A DNA stretch of 64,000 nucleotides, from NCBI RefSeq assembly GCF_947492965.1, contig NZ_CANLOZ010000003.1, positions 124,001 through 188,000 on the forward strand. The letters are read 5' to 3'. The position numbers and the translations under genes were made by a program. Position 1 is the first letter of the stretch, and each line of letters opens with the position of its first letter. Origin of the DNA: an uncultured Aquimarina sp. (lineage in GTDB: Bacteria > Bacteroidota > Bacteroidia > Flavobacteriales > Flavobacteriaceae). The notes under the pieces were generated by a model that ran no database searches, had not been told where the DNA came from, and saw only the letters and a program-made list of their open reading frames with translations. Of this stretch, positions 25,856 to 33,623 are shown one piece after another.

Positions 25856-25921
25856 GTCGGAAAATTACTTCAATTTGCCGTTTTTGTAATATAGAATAAG
25901 GGGTAATTCCCTGTAATTTTG
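25856..25921 (+). promoter_or_regulatory. Composite promoter, regulon site 3
   Basis: GTCG at 25856, CCGTTTTTGT at 25878-25887 and the -7 box TAATTTTG at 25914-25921. The element starts 15 bases after the amidase stop, so nearly the whole intergenic space is promoter. The lipoprotein start codon is 40 bases after the -7 box. Confidence 0.72.
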
Positions 25922-25961
25922 AATCAAAATAATCCCTTAGATTCATTAAAATTCCCTTAAA

Positions 25962-26633
25962 ATGAGACAAATTCAAACACAAGTTATGCTGTTGCTAATA
26001 ACAGTGATGCTTTCGGGCTGTGCAAGTTACGGACCCAAAAACAAAGACCTTACGGTAGTATTGTCAAACACCCAACGAAACCTGACAAGTCTACAAGAAA
26101 AAATTACAGCTTCTAGTGAACCAAAAGAAAAAGAGTCTTTTGAAAAATTAGTAGTAAAAAGTAAAGAGTTATTTCCGGTATTAGAAAATTGTAATGATAA
26201 GTATGCATTGACTCCAGAATATGTAGCTACGCTTAAAGAAACAGAAAGAATTGTGGGTGATCTGGCTAGAAATTATGAAACTATTTCTGATAAGGAATAT
26301 ATCATCAATGCAATCTATCAGGATTATGATGCCAAATTACAGACCATCAATAATACTGCGAAAAATGACGCAACGACAAAAATTAAAGTAATTGTAAATT
26401 CAAATGAAGAAGAAGGATTTTTTGTGTTCGGAAAATTGTCCTTTGAGCAGGGACAGGATATTAAAAGATTTCGGTTTAACCAACCTACTCAAAATGCTGT
26501 TCAGGATTTTGTGCCTGGGTATTATTTATTTTGGTTAGAAAAAGATGGCCGAGTAGGAGCGCCAGAACTACATCTGATTATGAGTAATGGTGGCGAGGAA
26601 GAGAAAACATTGGTATTACAAACCCCAAAATAA
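25962..26633 (+). CDS. Lipoprotein of unknown function
   Basis: 223 residues. The N-terminus is a lipoprotein signal: M-R-Q-I, a hydrophobic core L-L-L-I-T-V-M and the lipobox L-S-G-C with the cysteine at 20. After it comes a helical, probably coiled-coil region (about 30-120), then a beta-rich C-terminal part with V-I-V-N-S-N-E-E-E-G-F-F-V-F-G-K-L and G-Y-Y-L-F-W-L-E-K-D-G-R-V-G. I recognise no family. It is the first gene of a two-gene operon, 6 bases before a membrane protein gene, which suggests the two products work together at the envelope. Confidence 0.8.
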   Translation: MRQIQTQVMLLLITVMLSGCASYGPKNKDLTVVLSNTQRNLTSLQEKITASSEPKEKESFEKLVVKSKELFPVLENCNDKYALTPEYVATLKETERIVGDLARNYETISDKEYIINAIYQDYDAKLQTINNTAKNDATTKIKVIVNSNEEEGFFVFGKLSFEQGQDIKRFRFNQPTQNAVQDFVPGYYLFWLEKDGRVGAPELHLIMSNGGEEEKTLVLQTPK

Positions 26634-26639
26634 GATATC

Positions 26640-27254
26640 ATGTTAGTAGCAAAACTAAAAGAAGTTTGGAAAGAAATTACATTGCTAAGTACTTGGATAG
26701 CTTCAGTAGCAGGAGCGTTTATCATCCCATTACCATCTTGGCATGCATCGGATGATAATACCGTGTTTTTGATGAAATTCGGAGTTTTCATCGCTACGGC
26801 GCTAGCAGGTTTTCTGATTTTATATTCTTTAAAAAATAAAATGATCCAAACGTGGATGCGATTATCCATTAATTTCATTGTTATTTTAATAGGAACCTAT
26901 GCTGCCTATCATTTTACCAGAGAAGCAAAAACATTACCATATTTAGAAAAAGACATTGTGATTGGTAATGAATTTAAGAATAGCAATCCTTTTGAAGCGT
27001 TTGAAGCTTCTCATGGATTTTTACCAGCTCGAAATGAACAGATGATGATCTTATTAGGAGATCCTGAAAAGGCATGGACCAAAGAAAGTATTGCATCAAA
27101 CAGGATACAACTAATCGTACTCTTGTTTTTATGCTATATGTTTTCTGCCGGATTTATCATTTCGTTTTGTAATCTTATGATTTTGTATAAAGAGAAATAT
27201 ACAATCAAGGTAGAAGAAAAGAGTAGCGGCGAAACTCTAAAAGAAACAGTCTGA
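26640..27254 (+). CDS. Small membrane protein, partner of the lipoprotein
   Basis: 204 residues with four hydrophobic segments (about 15-32, 43-62, 72-92 and 158-182) and a soluble loop of about 65 residues between the third and fourth (roughly 95-157), with charged ends. No catalytic motif is visible and the family is unknown to me. It starts 6 bases after the lipoprotein stop and is certainly co-transcribed with it from regulon site 3. A multi-pass membrane protein paired with a lipoprotein fits an envelope complex. Confidence 0.72.
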   Translation: MLVAKLKEVWKEITLLSTWIASVAGAFIIPLPSWHASDDNTVFLMKFGVFIATALAGFLILYSLKNKMIQTWMRLSINFIVILIGTYAAYHFTREAKTLPYLEKDIVIGNEFKNSNPFEAFEASHGFLPARNEQMMILLGDPEKAWTKESIASNRIQLIVLLFLCYMFSAGFIISFCNLMILYKEKYTIKVEEKSSGETLKETV

Positions 27255-27420
27255 GTAAGGATTTTTATTTTGAAGCTATGATATCTCATAAGATTGGAAT
27301 ACAAGAGATCATAGGATGATTTATAAAAAGCGTTTCTGGCTATCTGATTGACTTTCTGTTTTTCTTAAATCTGTTTATACGACTTACCATCAAATACTTT
27401 ATATAACTATCATTTTACAT

Positions 27421-27485
27421 GTCGGAATATTACAAGTCTTTTGCGGGTTTGTTATATCAAGTTTTTTAGAACAGATCTAGTTTTG
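27421..27485 (+). promoter_or_regulatory. Composite promoter, regulon site 4 (divergent copy)
   Basis: GTCGGAATATTAC at 27421, GCGGGTTTGT at 27443-27452 in place of CCGTTTTTGT, and the -7 box TAGTTTTG at 27478-27485. Spacings (22 and 35 bases) are identical to the other sites and the GTCGGAA-ATTAC half closely follows site 3. It drives the large lectin-type surface protein gene, whose start is about 97 bases after the box. Confidence 0.6.
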
Positions 27486-27510
27486 ACCTTCATATAAATA
27501 TACAGATAAT

Positions 27511-27536
27511 AAACCCTAATTCATCGATTAGGGTTG
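27511..27536 (+). promoter_or_regulatory. Hairpin in the predicted 5-prime leader of the lectin gene
   Basis: AACCCTAAT (27512-27520) and ATTAGGGTT (27527-27535) are exactly complementary with a 6-base loop. It lies downstream of the -7 box at 27478 and upstream of the start codon at 27582, so it should be in the mRNA leader. No T tract follows, which argues against a simple terminator; mRNA stabilisation or translational control is possible. Confidence 0.45.
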
Positions 27537-27581
27537 ATAGTCTGTAAAATTTAGAATTAAACGTAAACAAAAAAGTAAGAC

Positions 27582-30500
27582 ATGAGAATTAAATTACTAA
27601 ACACTACATTTTTTCTGCTATTTTATATAGTAAGTTTTTCACAAACCTTTACCTCGGATAATTTAAACTTTGAGATCATTGATGTGGATCTCCAAACCGT
27701 CCGCGTAACAGGAGGTTCTGGTTTTCCTAGTGATTTGATAATTCCGGAGACTGTTACTGATCCAGGAGATAACACTACCTATACAATCACCACTATTGGT
27801 ACAGCTGCTTTTAGGAATAGAGGACTTACTAGTGTGGTATTGCCTGAAACGCTTACAACATTAGAGTTTCGTGCGTTTAGAGATAATGGAGGAATTACCA
27901 GCATTATTATACCAGCAAGTGTGACTACCGTGGGAGTAGAAGCATTCTTCAGAAACTCACTCACAAAAGTAGTTTCACAAATCGTAAATCCACCAAGAAT
28001 TTCTAATGGCTCTTTTGGAGATAAAAGTGTTATTGATTTAATAATACCAGAAGGTACGGAAACAGACTATCAAGACGGAAACTGGGTTGGCTTTCTATCT
28101 GTTTCAAACCCCATACAAACACCAGTTTGCCAAGATATCACCGTTTCTTTAGATGATGATGGTCTGGTAACAATCACAGGGAACGATATTGATGGAGGAT
28201 CCACAGATAATGTGGGTATTGAATCTTTCACAGCAGAACCCAATAATTTTGATTGTAATAATCTTGGAGCAAATGAAGTAACTTTAACGATTACTAATGC
28301 TATAGGAAACTCTTCTAGTTGTATCGCTACGGTTACAGTAGAAGATAGATTGAATCCAACAGTTGTATGTCGGGATATTACAATCCAATTGGATAGCAAT
28401 GACCAGGGATCTATATCAATTGCAGATATTGAAGTGGAAAGTGCAGATAATTGCAATATAGATAGCAAGAGTATTAGTCAAGATACCTTTGGTACTGCAG
28501 ATCTAGGAGAAAATGAGGTAACCTTAACGGTTACTGATCAAAGTGGAAATTCATCTAGTTGTACAGCAATCGTCACCGTTATAGCTAATGATTTTCCTGT
28601 GGTGCGATGTCAAGATATTACCGTACAATTAAATGAAGGTGGGACAGTCTCAATAACTGCTACTCAGATGGATGCGGGTTCTACCGATACCGAGGGTATT
28701 GCGGCTTTTTCTGTTACGCCCAGTAGTTTTGATTGTTCTAATATAGGAGCTAATGAAGTAACGCTAACAGTAACGAATACCCGTGGAAACTCATCGACTT
28801 GTACAGCTATGGTTACAGTGGAAGATATCACTGCGCCAGTTATTGCCTGTCCAGAAAATATAACACTGGATTGTCCAGACATAGTAACCTATGAAGTAGC
28901 AGTTTCAGATTGCGATTTTGCCGAAGTTCCTAGTATTTTAGATGGTTTTACCTTATTAGGAACTTTAGGAACGAGCACGTATTTTATATCTGATCAAGAA
29001 ATGACTGCTTCAGAAGCTTTCCAAAAAGCGCAAGAAGAAAGATTGGATATTCTTACCATTAATACTATAGAAGAAAATGAGTTTATACAAACGTTTTTAA
29101 CCGATAATACGATTGATGGTGTTTTAATTGGATTGAATGATCAAGTTGAAGAAGATACCTTTGTATGGCAGAGTGATCAACCTGCTGCTTTTAGAAATTT
29201 CAACTCTGGTGAGCCGAATAATGTAGGGAATGAAGATTTTGTAAGGATGATAGCATCCTCTGGTCTTTGGAATGATATTACAGGAACTGTATCCACAAGA
29301 TTCATTGTAGAATTTCATGATTATACTACAGGTCCTATTTTGATTAGTGGAGAAGAATCTGGTAATTTTTTCTTAGCTGAATCTACGACCAATACATTTT
29401 TTGCAAAAGATAATAGTGGTAATATCGCAAGCTGTTCTTTTGATGTTACTATTGCAGATGATACAGCACCCACTATTACTTGTGCACCGGACATCTCAGT
29501 TGCGACTGATCCTAACTCCAATGAAGCATCAATTACAATAGCTACACCAGCTTTTGGAGATAATTGTGGAGATCAAGTCATACCAGATACTTTTAATGTA
29601 TCCTATCGTTTCAATGATTCAGGAGATCTTATCGATACTCCGACTATTTTATCTGGACTCAGCACAACTAATGCCGATGTTACTTTAGAAATAACGTTTA
29701 ATGGAGATCATAATGATGCTGACAATGAGAAGTTTGTATTAACAGGGCCAGATGATCAAATATTGCTGGAAGAAAATAATAGCGGTTGTTCTATTGTAAA
29801 GCAATTCGTAGTTGTAGAACAGGAAACATGGAATACATGGATCAACACTTTCGGAGATGCTATTACGTTTACATTGTTGGAAAATAATTTTGTGGACGAT
29901 AATCAATGTGGAAGTATAGACAATAACTTTTTTAGATTGCGATTACCACAGTTTGGTAACGTTTCAATTGTAAATGATTATACCAATACTTCAGATGCTT
30001 CGGGTGTATACCCTGTAGGAACCACTGTAGTAAATTGGACAATAGAGGATAATCAAGGTAATAGCATAAGCTGTGAACAACGTATTACGGTAAACGATAC
30101 AGAGGCTCCAGTAGTTACTTGTGTAGATGATATTGTAATTGATTTAGATGAAACTAGTTGTAGTATGGTAGTAAATTTCGATCTTCCAAGTGCCAGCGAT
30201 AACTTCGCTGTATTTGATAATACCTTAGATGATATTTTGTTACTTTTTAATCGAAAAAACTCTTTGGTTTCATCACTAATTCCAAATCCATTTGATTTTC
30301 AGTTAGACGAGGGTCTTAATGCGTCATCTATTGATGATGGAGGAGATGATATGTACGATGATGGAAACTTTATCAGTACAGATCTTTCTACAGGAACGAT
30401 TACCTATTCAGATAATGTGGTTGTACCTCTTGCTGACTTTGGTACAAATGGTGCGTACTTTACCAGAAAAGTAGAAAATTTATGGTTATTAGCAGCCGAT

Positions 30501-31772
30501 TTAGATGGTGTTACTGATTTTGATATTACGGGTGAGTTAGGAGCAGATGGAGATGGCTTAGCAGATGGATTTACAGCAACTATTACCGTAAACACGATCA
30601 ACTATAACATATTTGTAAAACGAGTAAGAGAAGAGTTAGATGGTAGTTCTAGTGACCCTTCTGTTAACCATTTGATTATTATTCCAGAAAATGTAGAGGC
30701 TTCTCAGAATTTTGCGGATGATACCGATGATGATCAGCATCAGGTAACAGATCTTATAAACACCAATCGATTGTATTATTTATTGTTTGCTAGCATAGAT
30801 AGCGGATTGGTAGATGATGCTACCATGCAGCTTATAGCAACTAGCTTTATAGATAACATCACCACCGCAACCGGAACAATTACGCAAACTGCAGGATTAG
30901 CTAGTGGAAGTGAGTTCCCCGCGGGAGAAACGGTAAATACTTTTGAGATTGCTGATGAATTTGGAAATACAACAAGCTGTTCTTTTACCGTAAATGTAAA
31001 TGAAACTACAACTCCTACTGCTGTATGCCAGGATATAACCGTTCAATTAGATGAAGATGGTCAGGTAAGTATTACTGCGGCAGATATTGATGGCGGATCA
31101 TCTGATAATTGTGGTATTGCAGAAATGAGTATAGATGTGACTACTTTTGATTGTGGATCGATAGGCGAAAATACAGTAACGTTAACAGTAGTAGATAATA
31201 ATGGTAATACAGATAGTTGTACTGCTATTGTAACGGTAGAAAATCCTTCAGAACCACAAATTAGTTGTCCTGCTGATCAGACTGTAGCGTCAGATGAAGG
31301 AAATGACACCTATCAGTTACCGGATTACTTTGCTATTGGAGAAGCAATAGCAATAGGAACTTGCGCTAATCCGTTAGTCACTTTTACACAGAATCCTGCC
31401 CCAGGAACACTATTGTCAAGTGGTACTACAATCGTTACTCTTTGTGCAGCAGATGAAAGTGGAACAGAGATCTGCTGTAGTTTTGAGCTTACTGTAGATC
31501 CAACGCTGAGTACAAATGAATTCGAACTTTTTGCTGGAGTATCCATATATCCAAACCCGGTAATTGATATATTACATATTACGAACTCAAATAAAACTAC
31601 GCTAAACAAAATAGAGATATATGATATCAATGGTAGATTGGTATTAACATCTTCTAAAAGTAAATCGAATGATGACATAGAAATTAATGTTTCAAATTTA
31701 GAAAGTGGGTCTTATTTTGTTAGTATTCAAGGTGTAGGAGGAAGTGTTGTCAAACAATTAATAAAGAAATAA
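27582..31772 (+). CDS. Giant secreted surface protein: LRR, HYR repeats, C-type lectin, T9SS signal
   Basis: 1396 residues. A signal peptide (to about 20) is followed by BspA-like leucine-rich repeats (about 50-150), then HYR domains with the recurrent unit C-Q-D-I-T-V-x-L-D and N-x-V-T-L-T-V-x-D-x-x-G-N. One HYR domain is interrupted by a C-type lectin domain (about 455-585) with E-P-N at 544-546 and a W-N-D motif. Two later HYR domains contain other large insertions. The end (about 1320-1396) is a T9SS type A sorting domain (Y-P-N-P-V, Y-D-I-N-G-R-L, G-S-Y-F-V). It is exported and attached to the cell surface or released; adhesion to glycans is the likely role. Expressed from regulon site 4. 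Confidence 0.87.
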   Translation: MRIKLLNTTFFLLFYIVSFSQTFTSDNLNFEIIDVDLQTVRVTGGSGFPSDLIIPETVTDPGDNTTYTITTIGTAAFRNRGLTSVVLPETLTTLEFRAFRDNGGITSIIIPASVTTVGVEAFFRNSLTKVVSQIVNPPRISNGSFGDKSVIDLIIPEGTETDYQDGNWVGFLSVSNPIQTPVCQDITVSLDDDGLVTITGNDIDGGSTDNVGIESFTAEPNNFDCNNLGANEVTLTITNAIGNSSSCIATVTVEDRLNPTVVCRDITIQLDSNDQGSISIADIEVESADNCNIDSKSISQDTFGTADLGENEVTLTVTDQSGNSSSCTAIVTVIANDFPVVRCQDITVQLNEGGTVSITATQMDAGSTDTEGIAAFSVTPSSFDCSNIGANEVTLTVTNTRGNSSTCTAMVTVEDITAPVIACPENITLDCPDIVTYEVAVSDCDFAEVPSILDGFTLLGTLGTSTYFISDQEMTASEAFQKAQEERLDILTINTIEENEFIQTFLTDNTIDGVLIGLNDQVEEDTFVWQSDQPAAFRNFNSGEPNNVGNEDFVRMIASSGLWNDITGTVSTRFIVEFHDYTTGPILISGEESGNFFLAESTTNTFFAKDNSGNIASCSFDVTIADDTAPTITCAPDISVATDPNSNEASITIATPAFGDNCGDQVIPDTFNVSYRFNDSGDLIDTPTILSGLSTTNADVTLEITFNGDHNDADNEKFVLTGPDDQILLEENNSGCSIVKQFVVVEQETWNTWINTFGDAITFTLLENNFVDDNQCGSIDNNFFRLRLPQFGNVSIVNDYTNTSDASGVYPVGTTVVNWTIEDNQGNSISCEQRITVNDTEAPVVTCVDDIVIDLDETSCSMVVNFDLPSASDNFAVFDNTLDDILLLFNRKNSLVSSLIPNPFDFQLDEGLNASSIDDGGDDMYDDGNFISTDLSTGTITYSDNVVVPLADFGTNGAYFTRKVENLWLLAADLDGVTDFDITGELGADGDGLADGFTATITVNTINYNIFVKRVREELDGSSSDPSVNHLIIIPENVEASQNFADDTDDDQHQVTDLINTNRLYYLLFASIDSGLVDDATMQLIATSFIDNITTATGTITQTAGLASGSEFPAGETVNTFEIADEFGNTTSCSFTVNVNETTTPTAVCQDITVQLDEDGQVSITAADIDGGSSDNCGIAEMSIDVTTFDCGSIGENTVTLTVVDNNGNTDSCTAIVTVENPSEPQISCPADQTVASDEGNDTYQLPDYFAIGEAIAIGTCANPLVTFTQNPAPGTLLSSGTTIVTLCAADESGTEICCSFELTVDPTLSTNEFELFAGVSIYPNPVIDILHITNSNKTTLNKIEIYDINGRLVLTSSKSKSNDDIEINVSNLESGSYFVSIQGVGGSVVKQLIKK

Positions 31773-31817
31773 GAGGTACTAAAATTTATAGGATAAATTT
31801 TCGTTAGTAATTTTTAG

Positions 31818-31853
31818 AAAAGGTCCTGCGTATTCCTTCACAGGACCTTTTTA
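31818..31853 (+). terminator. Rho-independent terminator after the lectin gene
   Basis: AAAAGGTCCTG (31818-31828) pairs perfectly with CAGGACCTTTT (31841-31851) and continues into T residues. It is 45 bases after the stop codon of the surface protein gene. Confidence 0.85.
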
Positions 31854-32060
31854 ATAACCTTCTTTACCAGTTCTTATATGAAATTACTGAAATACGAAAT
31901 TGAGCTATTTTGAATTTAGACAAGGAAGAAAATTTATGGATAGCCCTAGCAATCGATACATTTTGTGACGAAGCATCAAGTCAAAAGAGACAATTTTATA
32001 CTGTTATTTCATATGAGAAATGGTATTATACCAAGTAATAAAAATATATAGTATACCGAT

Positions 32061-32153
32061 ATGGAAAAAATGATAAATAAATATAGATTGGAATTAGTAC
32101 TAGTTATTTTCTATGCACTTATATGGTTTATCGGATATGTTGTTTTTAGTTGA
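32061..32153 (+). CDS. Possible 30-residue single-span membrane peptide
   Basis: A short frame in the 700-base gap 31773-32479. The peptide starts M-E-K-M-I-N-K-Y-R and continues as one hydrophobic segment of about 18 residues (L-V-L-V-I-F-Y-A-L-I-W-F-I-G-Y-V-V-F), a composition unlikely in random AT-rich DNA. No promoter box was found in front of it. The rest of the gap contains a terminator on the left and regulon site 5 on the right. Could be a real membrane microprotein or chance. Confidence 0.35.
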   Translation: MEKMINKYRLELVLVIFYALIWFIGYVVFS

Positions 32154-32320
32154 TATTTAATATTATACAGAAAAAATACCTACCCCGAAAAAGCTAGATC
32201 ATATCATTTAGTAGTACTGTGATATGTGTGCAAAAGCACTTTGTTAATCACATAATTCTAGATTTCTTACATCTATCGTACTCGCCCTCTTAAGATTTCA
32301 CGTTTGTACCATTATTTTTC

Positions 32321-32385
32321 GTCGGAAATTTACACAGATTATCCGTTTTTGTCCTAGATTCGTCAAAAATGTATTTATACTTTTG
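32321..32385 (+). promoter_or_regulatory. Composite promoter, regulon site 5
   Basis: GTCGGAAATTTAC at 32321, CCGTTTTTGT at 32343-32352 and the -7 box TACTTTTG at 32378-32385; spacings 22 and 35 bases as in the other four. The start codon of the first coiled-coil gene is 94 bases after the -7 box, giving a longer leader than at sites 1-3. Confidence 0.7.
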
Positions 32386-32479
32386 AAGAGTAAATGCAAA
32401 GCACCGCAGGTGTCTAAAAAGCATTAGCGCTAGATAATGTAGCTGTAATAGTAAAAGGAAGTTAATAAACCTAAGATAG

Positions 32480-32866
32480 ATGAAATCCATAAATATTAGT
32501 ACCGTACTTCAAATAGTAGCATTGATCTTTTTGATCATTATTGGTTACATGACTTTTAATAGTAGTGAAAATTGGAAAGTAATTACTTCAGAGTTAGAGA
32601 AAGCAAATAAAGAGTTGAAAATATCAAAAGATACCCTGGCTATTACAAAAAATCTTTTAAAAAATTCTAGAATAGAATTTAAACAGATGAAGGCACAAAA
32701 AGATTTACTGATTCATCAGCGAGATTCTATATTATTTGCTTTTAAAAAGAAAAACGCAAAGGATTGGAATGAATTACAAAACATCAAAGATTCTATTCAG
32801 CAAACGAATAATCAGTTGACAAAAGACCGTGTGCTATTAGAAGGATTATTCGGATTAAATCAGTAA
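32480..32866 (+). CDS. Membrane-anchored coiled-coil protein
   Basis: 128 residues. One N-terminal transmembrane helix (about 8-26, I-V-A-L-I-F-L-I-I-I-G-Y) is followed by a long coiled coil of about 100 residues rich in K, E, L and N, with heptad-like spacing and no globular domain. The predicted topology is N-in with a periplasmic coiled coil, as in inner-membrane spanins or cell-division tethers, but no family match is recognised. It is the first gene of a two-gene operon under regulon site 5; the next gene starts 28 bases on. Confidence 0.7.
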   Translation: MKSINISTVLQIVALIFLIIIGYMTFNSSENWKVITSELEKANKELKISKDTLAITKNLLKNSRIEFKQMKAQKDLLIHQRDSILFAFKKKNAKDWNELQNIKDSIQQTNNQLTKDRVLLEGLFGLNQ

Positions 32867-32894
32867 CAAGGACTTCTTATAAAATTAATATATC

Positions 32895-33440
32895 ATGAAT
32901 AAAATAATCGTACTCATTTTCATTTTTGTAATACCAAAGGCTTTCAGTCAGGTAGCAGATTCTTTGCAGGTTATCAAGATTCCGGCTGCTTATGCAGATC
33001 ATTCTGGAGAACCATTGACCGTTAAAAAAGATAGTTTGTATAGGTTTGGAACCGCTGATATTTTCTTAGTGAATAAAAAGTCTTTTTTGGCTATTAAGAA
33101 CGTATATCAGAGTACGATTGATCAGGATAGAATGACCAAAGAGTTGGTGGAAAAATATACCCAAACCTTGCGAAGAAATATGGATTTAGAGCGACGATTA
33201 GGATTTAATTTTGCGAAGACTGATAGTTTGGATTTGTTAGTATATCAAAAAACTCAAAACACTTTGGATCATACGCAAAAAGCATTGGAGTATACGATTA
33301 ATAGTTTGGATAAAGCAAGTACCAGTTTAGAATTGGTAGAAAAGGCAGCAAAACGACAACGAAGAAAGAGTGTTTTTGAGAAAATATTAATTGGGATTGC
33401 TGGTGTAGGTGCTGGAGTATTGATCGGAGTTTCATTGTAA
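32895..33440 (+). CDS. Exported coiled-coil protein with C-terminal membrane segment
   Basis: 181 residues. A signal peptide (hydrophobic I-I-V-L-I-F-I-F-V-I-P with cleavage after A-F-S) leads into a mostly helical region; K-Y-T-Q-T-L-R-R-N-M-D-L-E-R-R and following heptads at about 75-150 suggest a coiled coil. The C-terminus after a basic R-R-K stretch is hydrophobic and glycine-rich (L-I-G-I-A-G-V-G-A-G-V-L-I-G-V), fitting a membrane segment. No family recognised. It is co-transcribed with the preceding membrane coiled-coil protein, so the two may form a complex in the envelope. Confidence 0.7.
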   Translation: MNKIIVLIFIFVIPKAFSQVADSLQVIKIPAAYADHSGEPLTVKKDSLYRFGTADIFLVNKKSFLAIKNVYQSTIDQDRMTKELVEKYTQTLRRNMDLERRLGFNFAKTDSLDLLVYQKTQNTLDHTQKALEYTINSLDKASTSLELVEKAAKRQRRKSVFEKILIGIAGVGAGVLIGVSL

Positions 33441-33510
33441 AACGAGGAGGATATTTTAGAACCAAAGATGTGTTTTTCATAAATTAAATAGGAATTTAGT
33501 GAGATGTTGT

Positions 33511-33538
33511 CAAAATCTGTTTAGAAGGACAGGTTTTA
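33511..33538 (+). terminator. Weak hairpin after the coiled-coil operon
   Basis: AAAATCTGT (33512-33520) pairs with ACAGGTTTT (33529-33537) with one G-T mismatch and an 8-base loop. It is 70 bases after the stop of the second coiled-coil gene. Short and without a long T run, so only a tentative terminator. Confidence 0.4.
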
Positions 33539-33573
33539 ACAATTCTTAGCGATAGGATTAAGAAAATGATAAG

Positions 33574-33581
33574 TAGCTTTG
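33574..33581 (+). promoter_or_regulatory. -7 promoter box TAGCTTTG
   Basis: A perfect TAnnTTTG match 42 bases before the ATG of the TPR regulator gene. No clear -33 TTG is seen at 17-23 bases upstream and the GTCG/CCGTTTTTGT element is absent, so this gene is not part of the five-site regulon. Confidence 0.5.
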
Positions 33582-33623
33582 TTTTTTACTGTAAACCAAT
33601 TATTCCTGTAACCCTGATTTTTG

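Noticed and set aside
33502..33581. GTCAAAA and a perfect TAGCTTTG box before the TPR regulator as another regulon copy
   Set aside because: There is no CCGTTTTTGT block and the spacing to the -7 box is 43 rather than 35-36 bases; the sequence is better explained as a hairpin.
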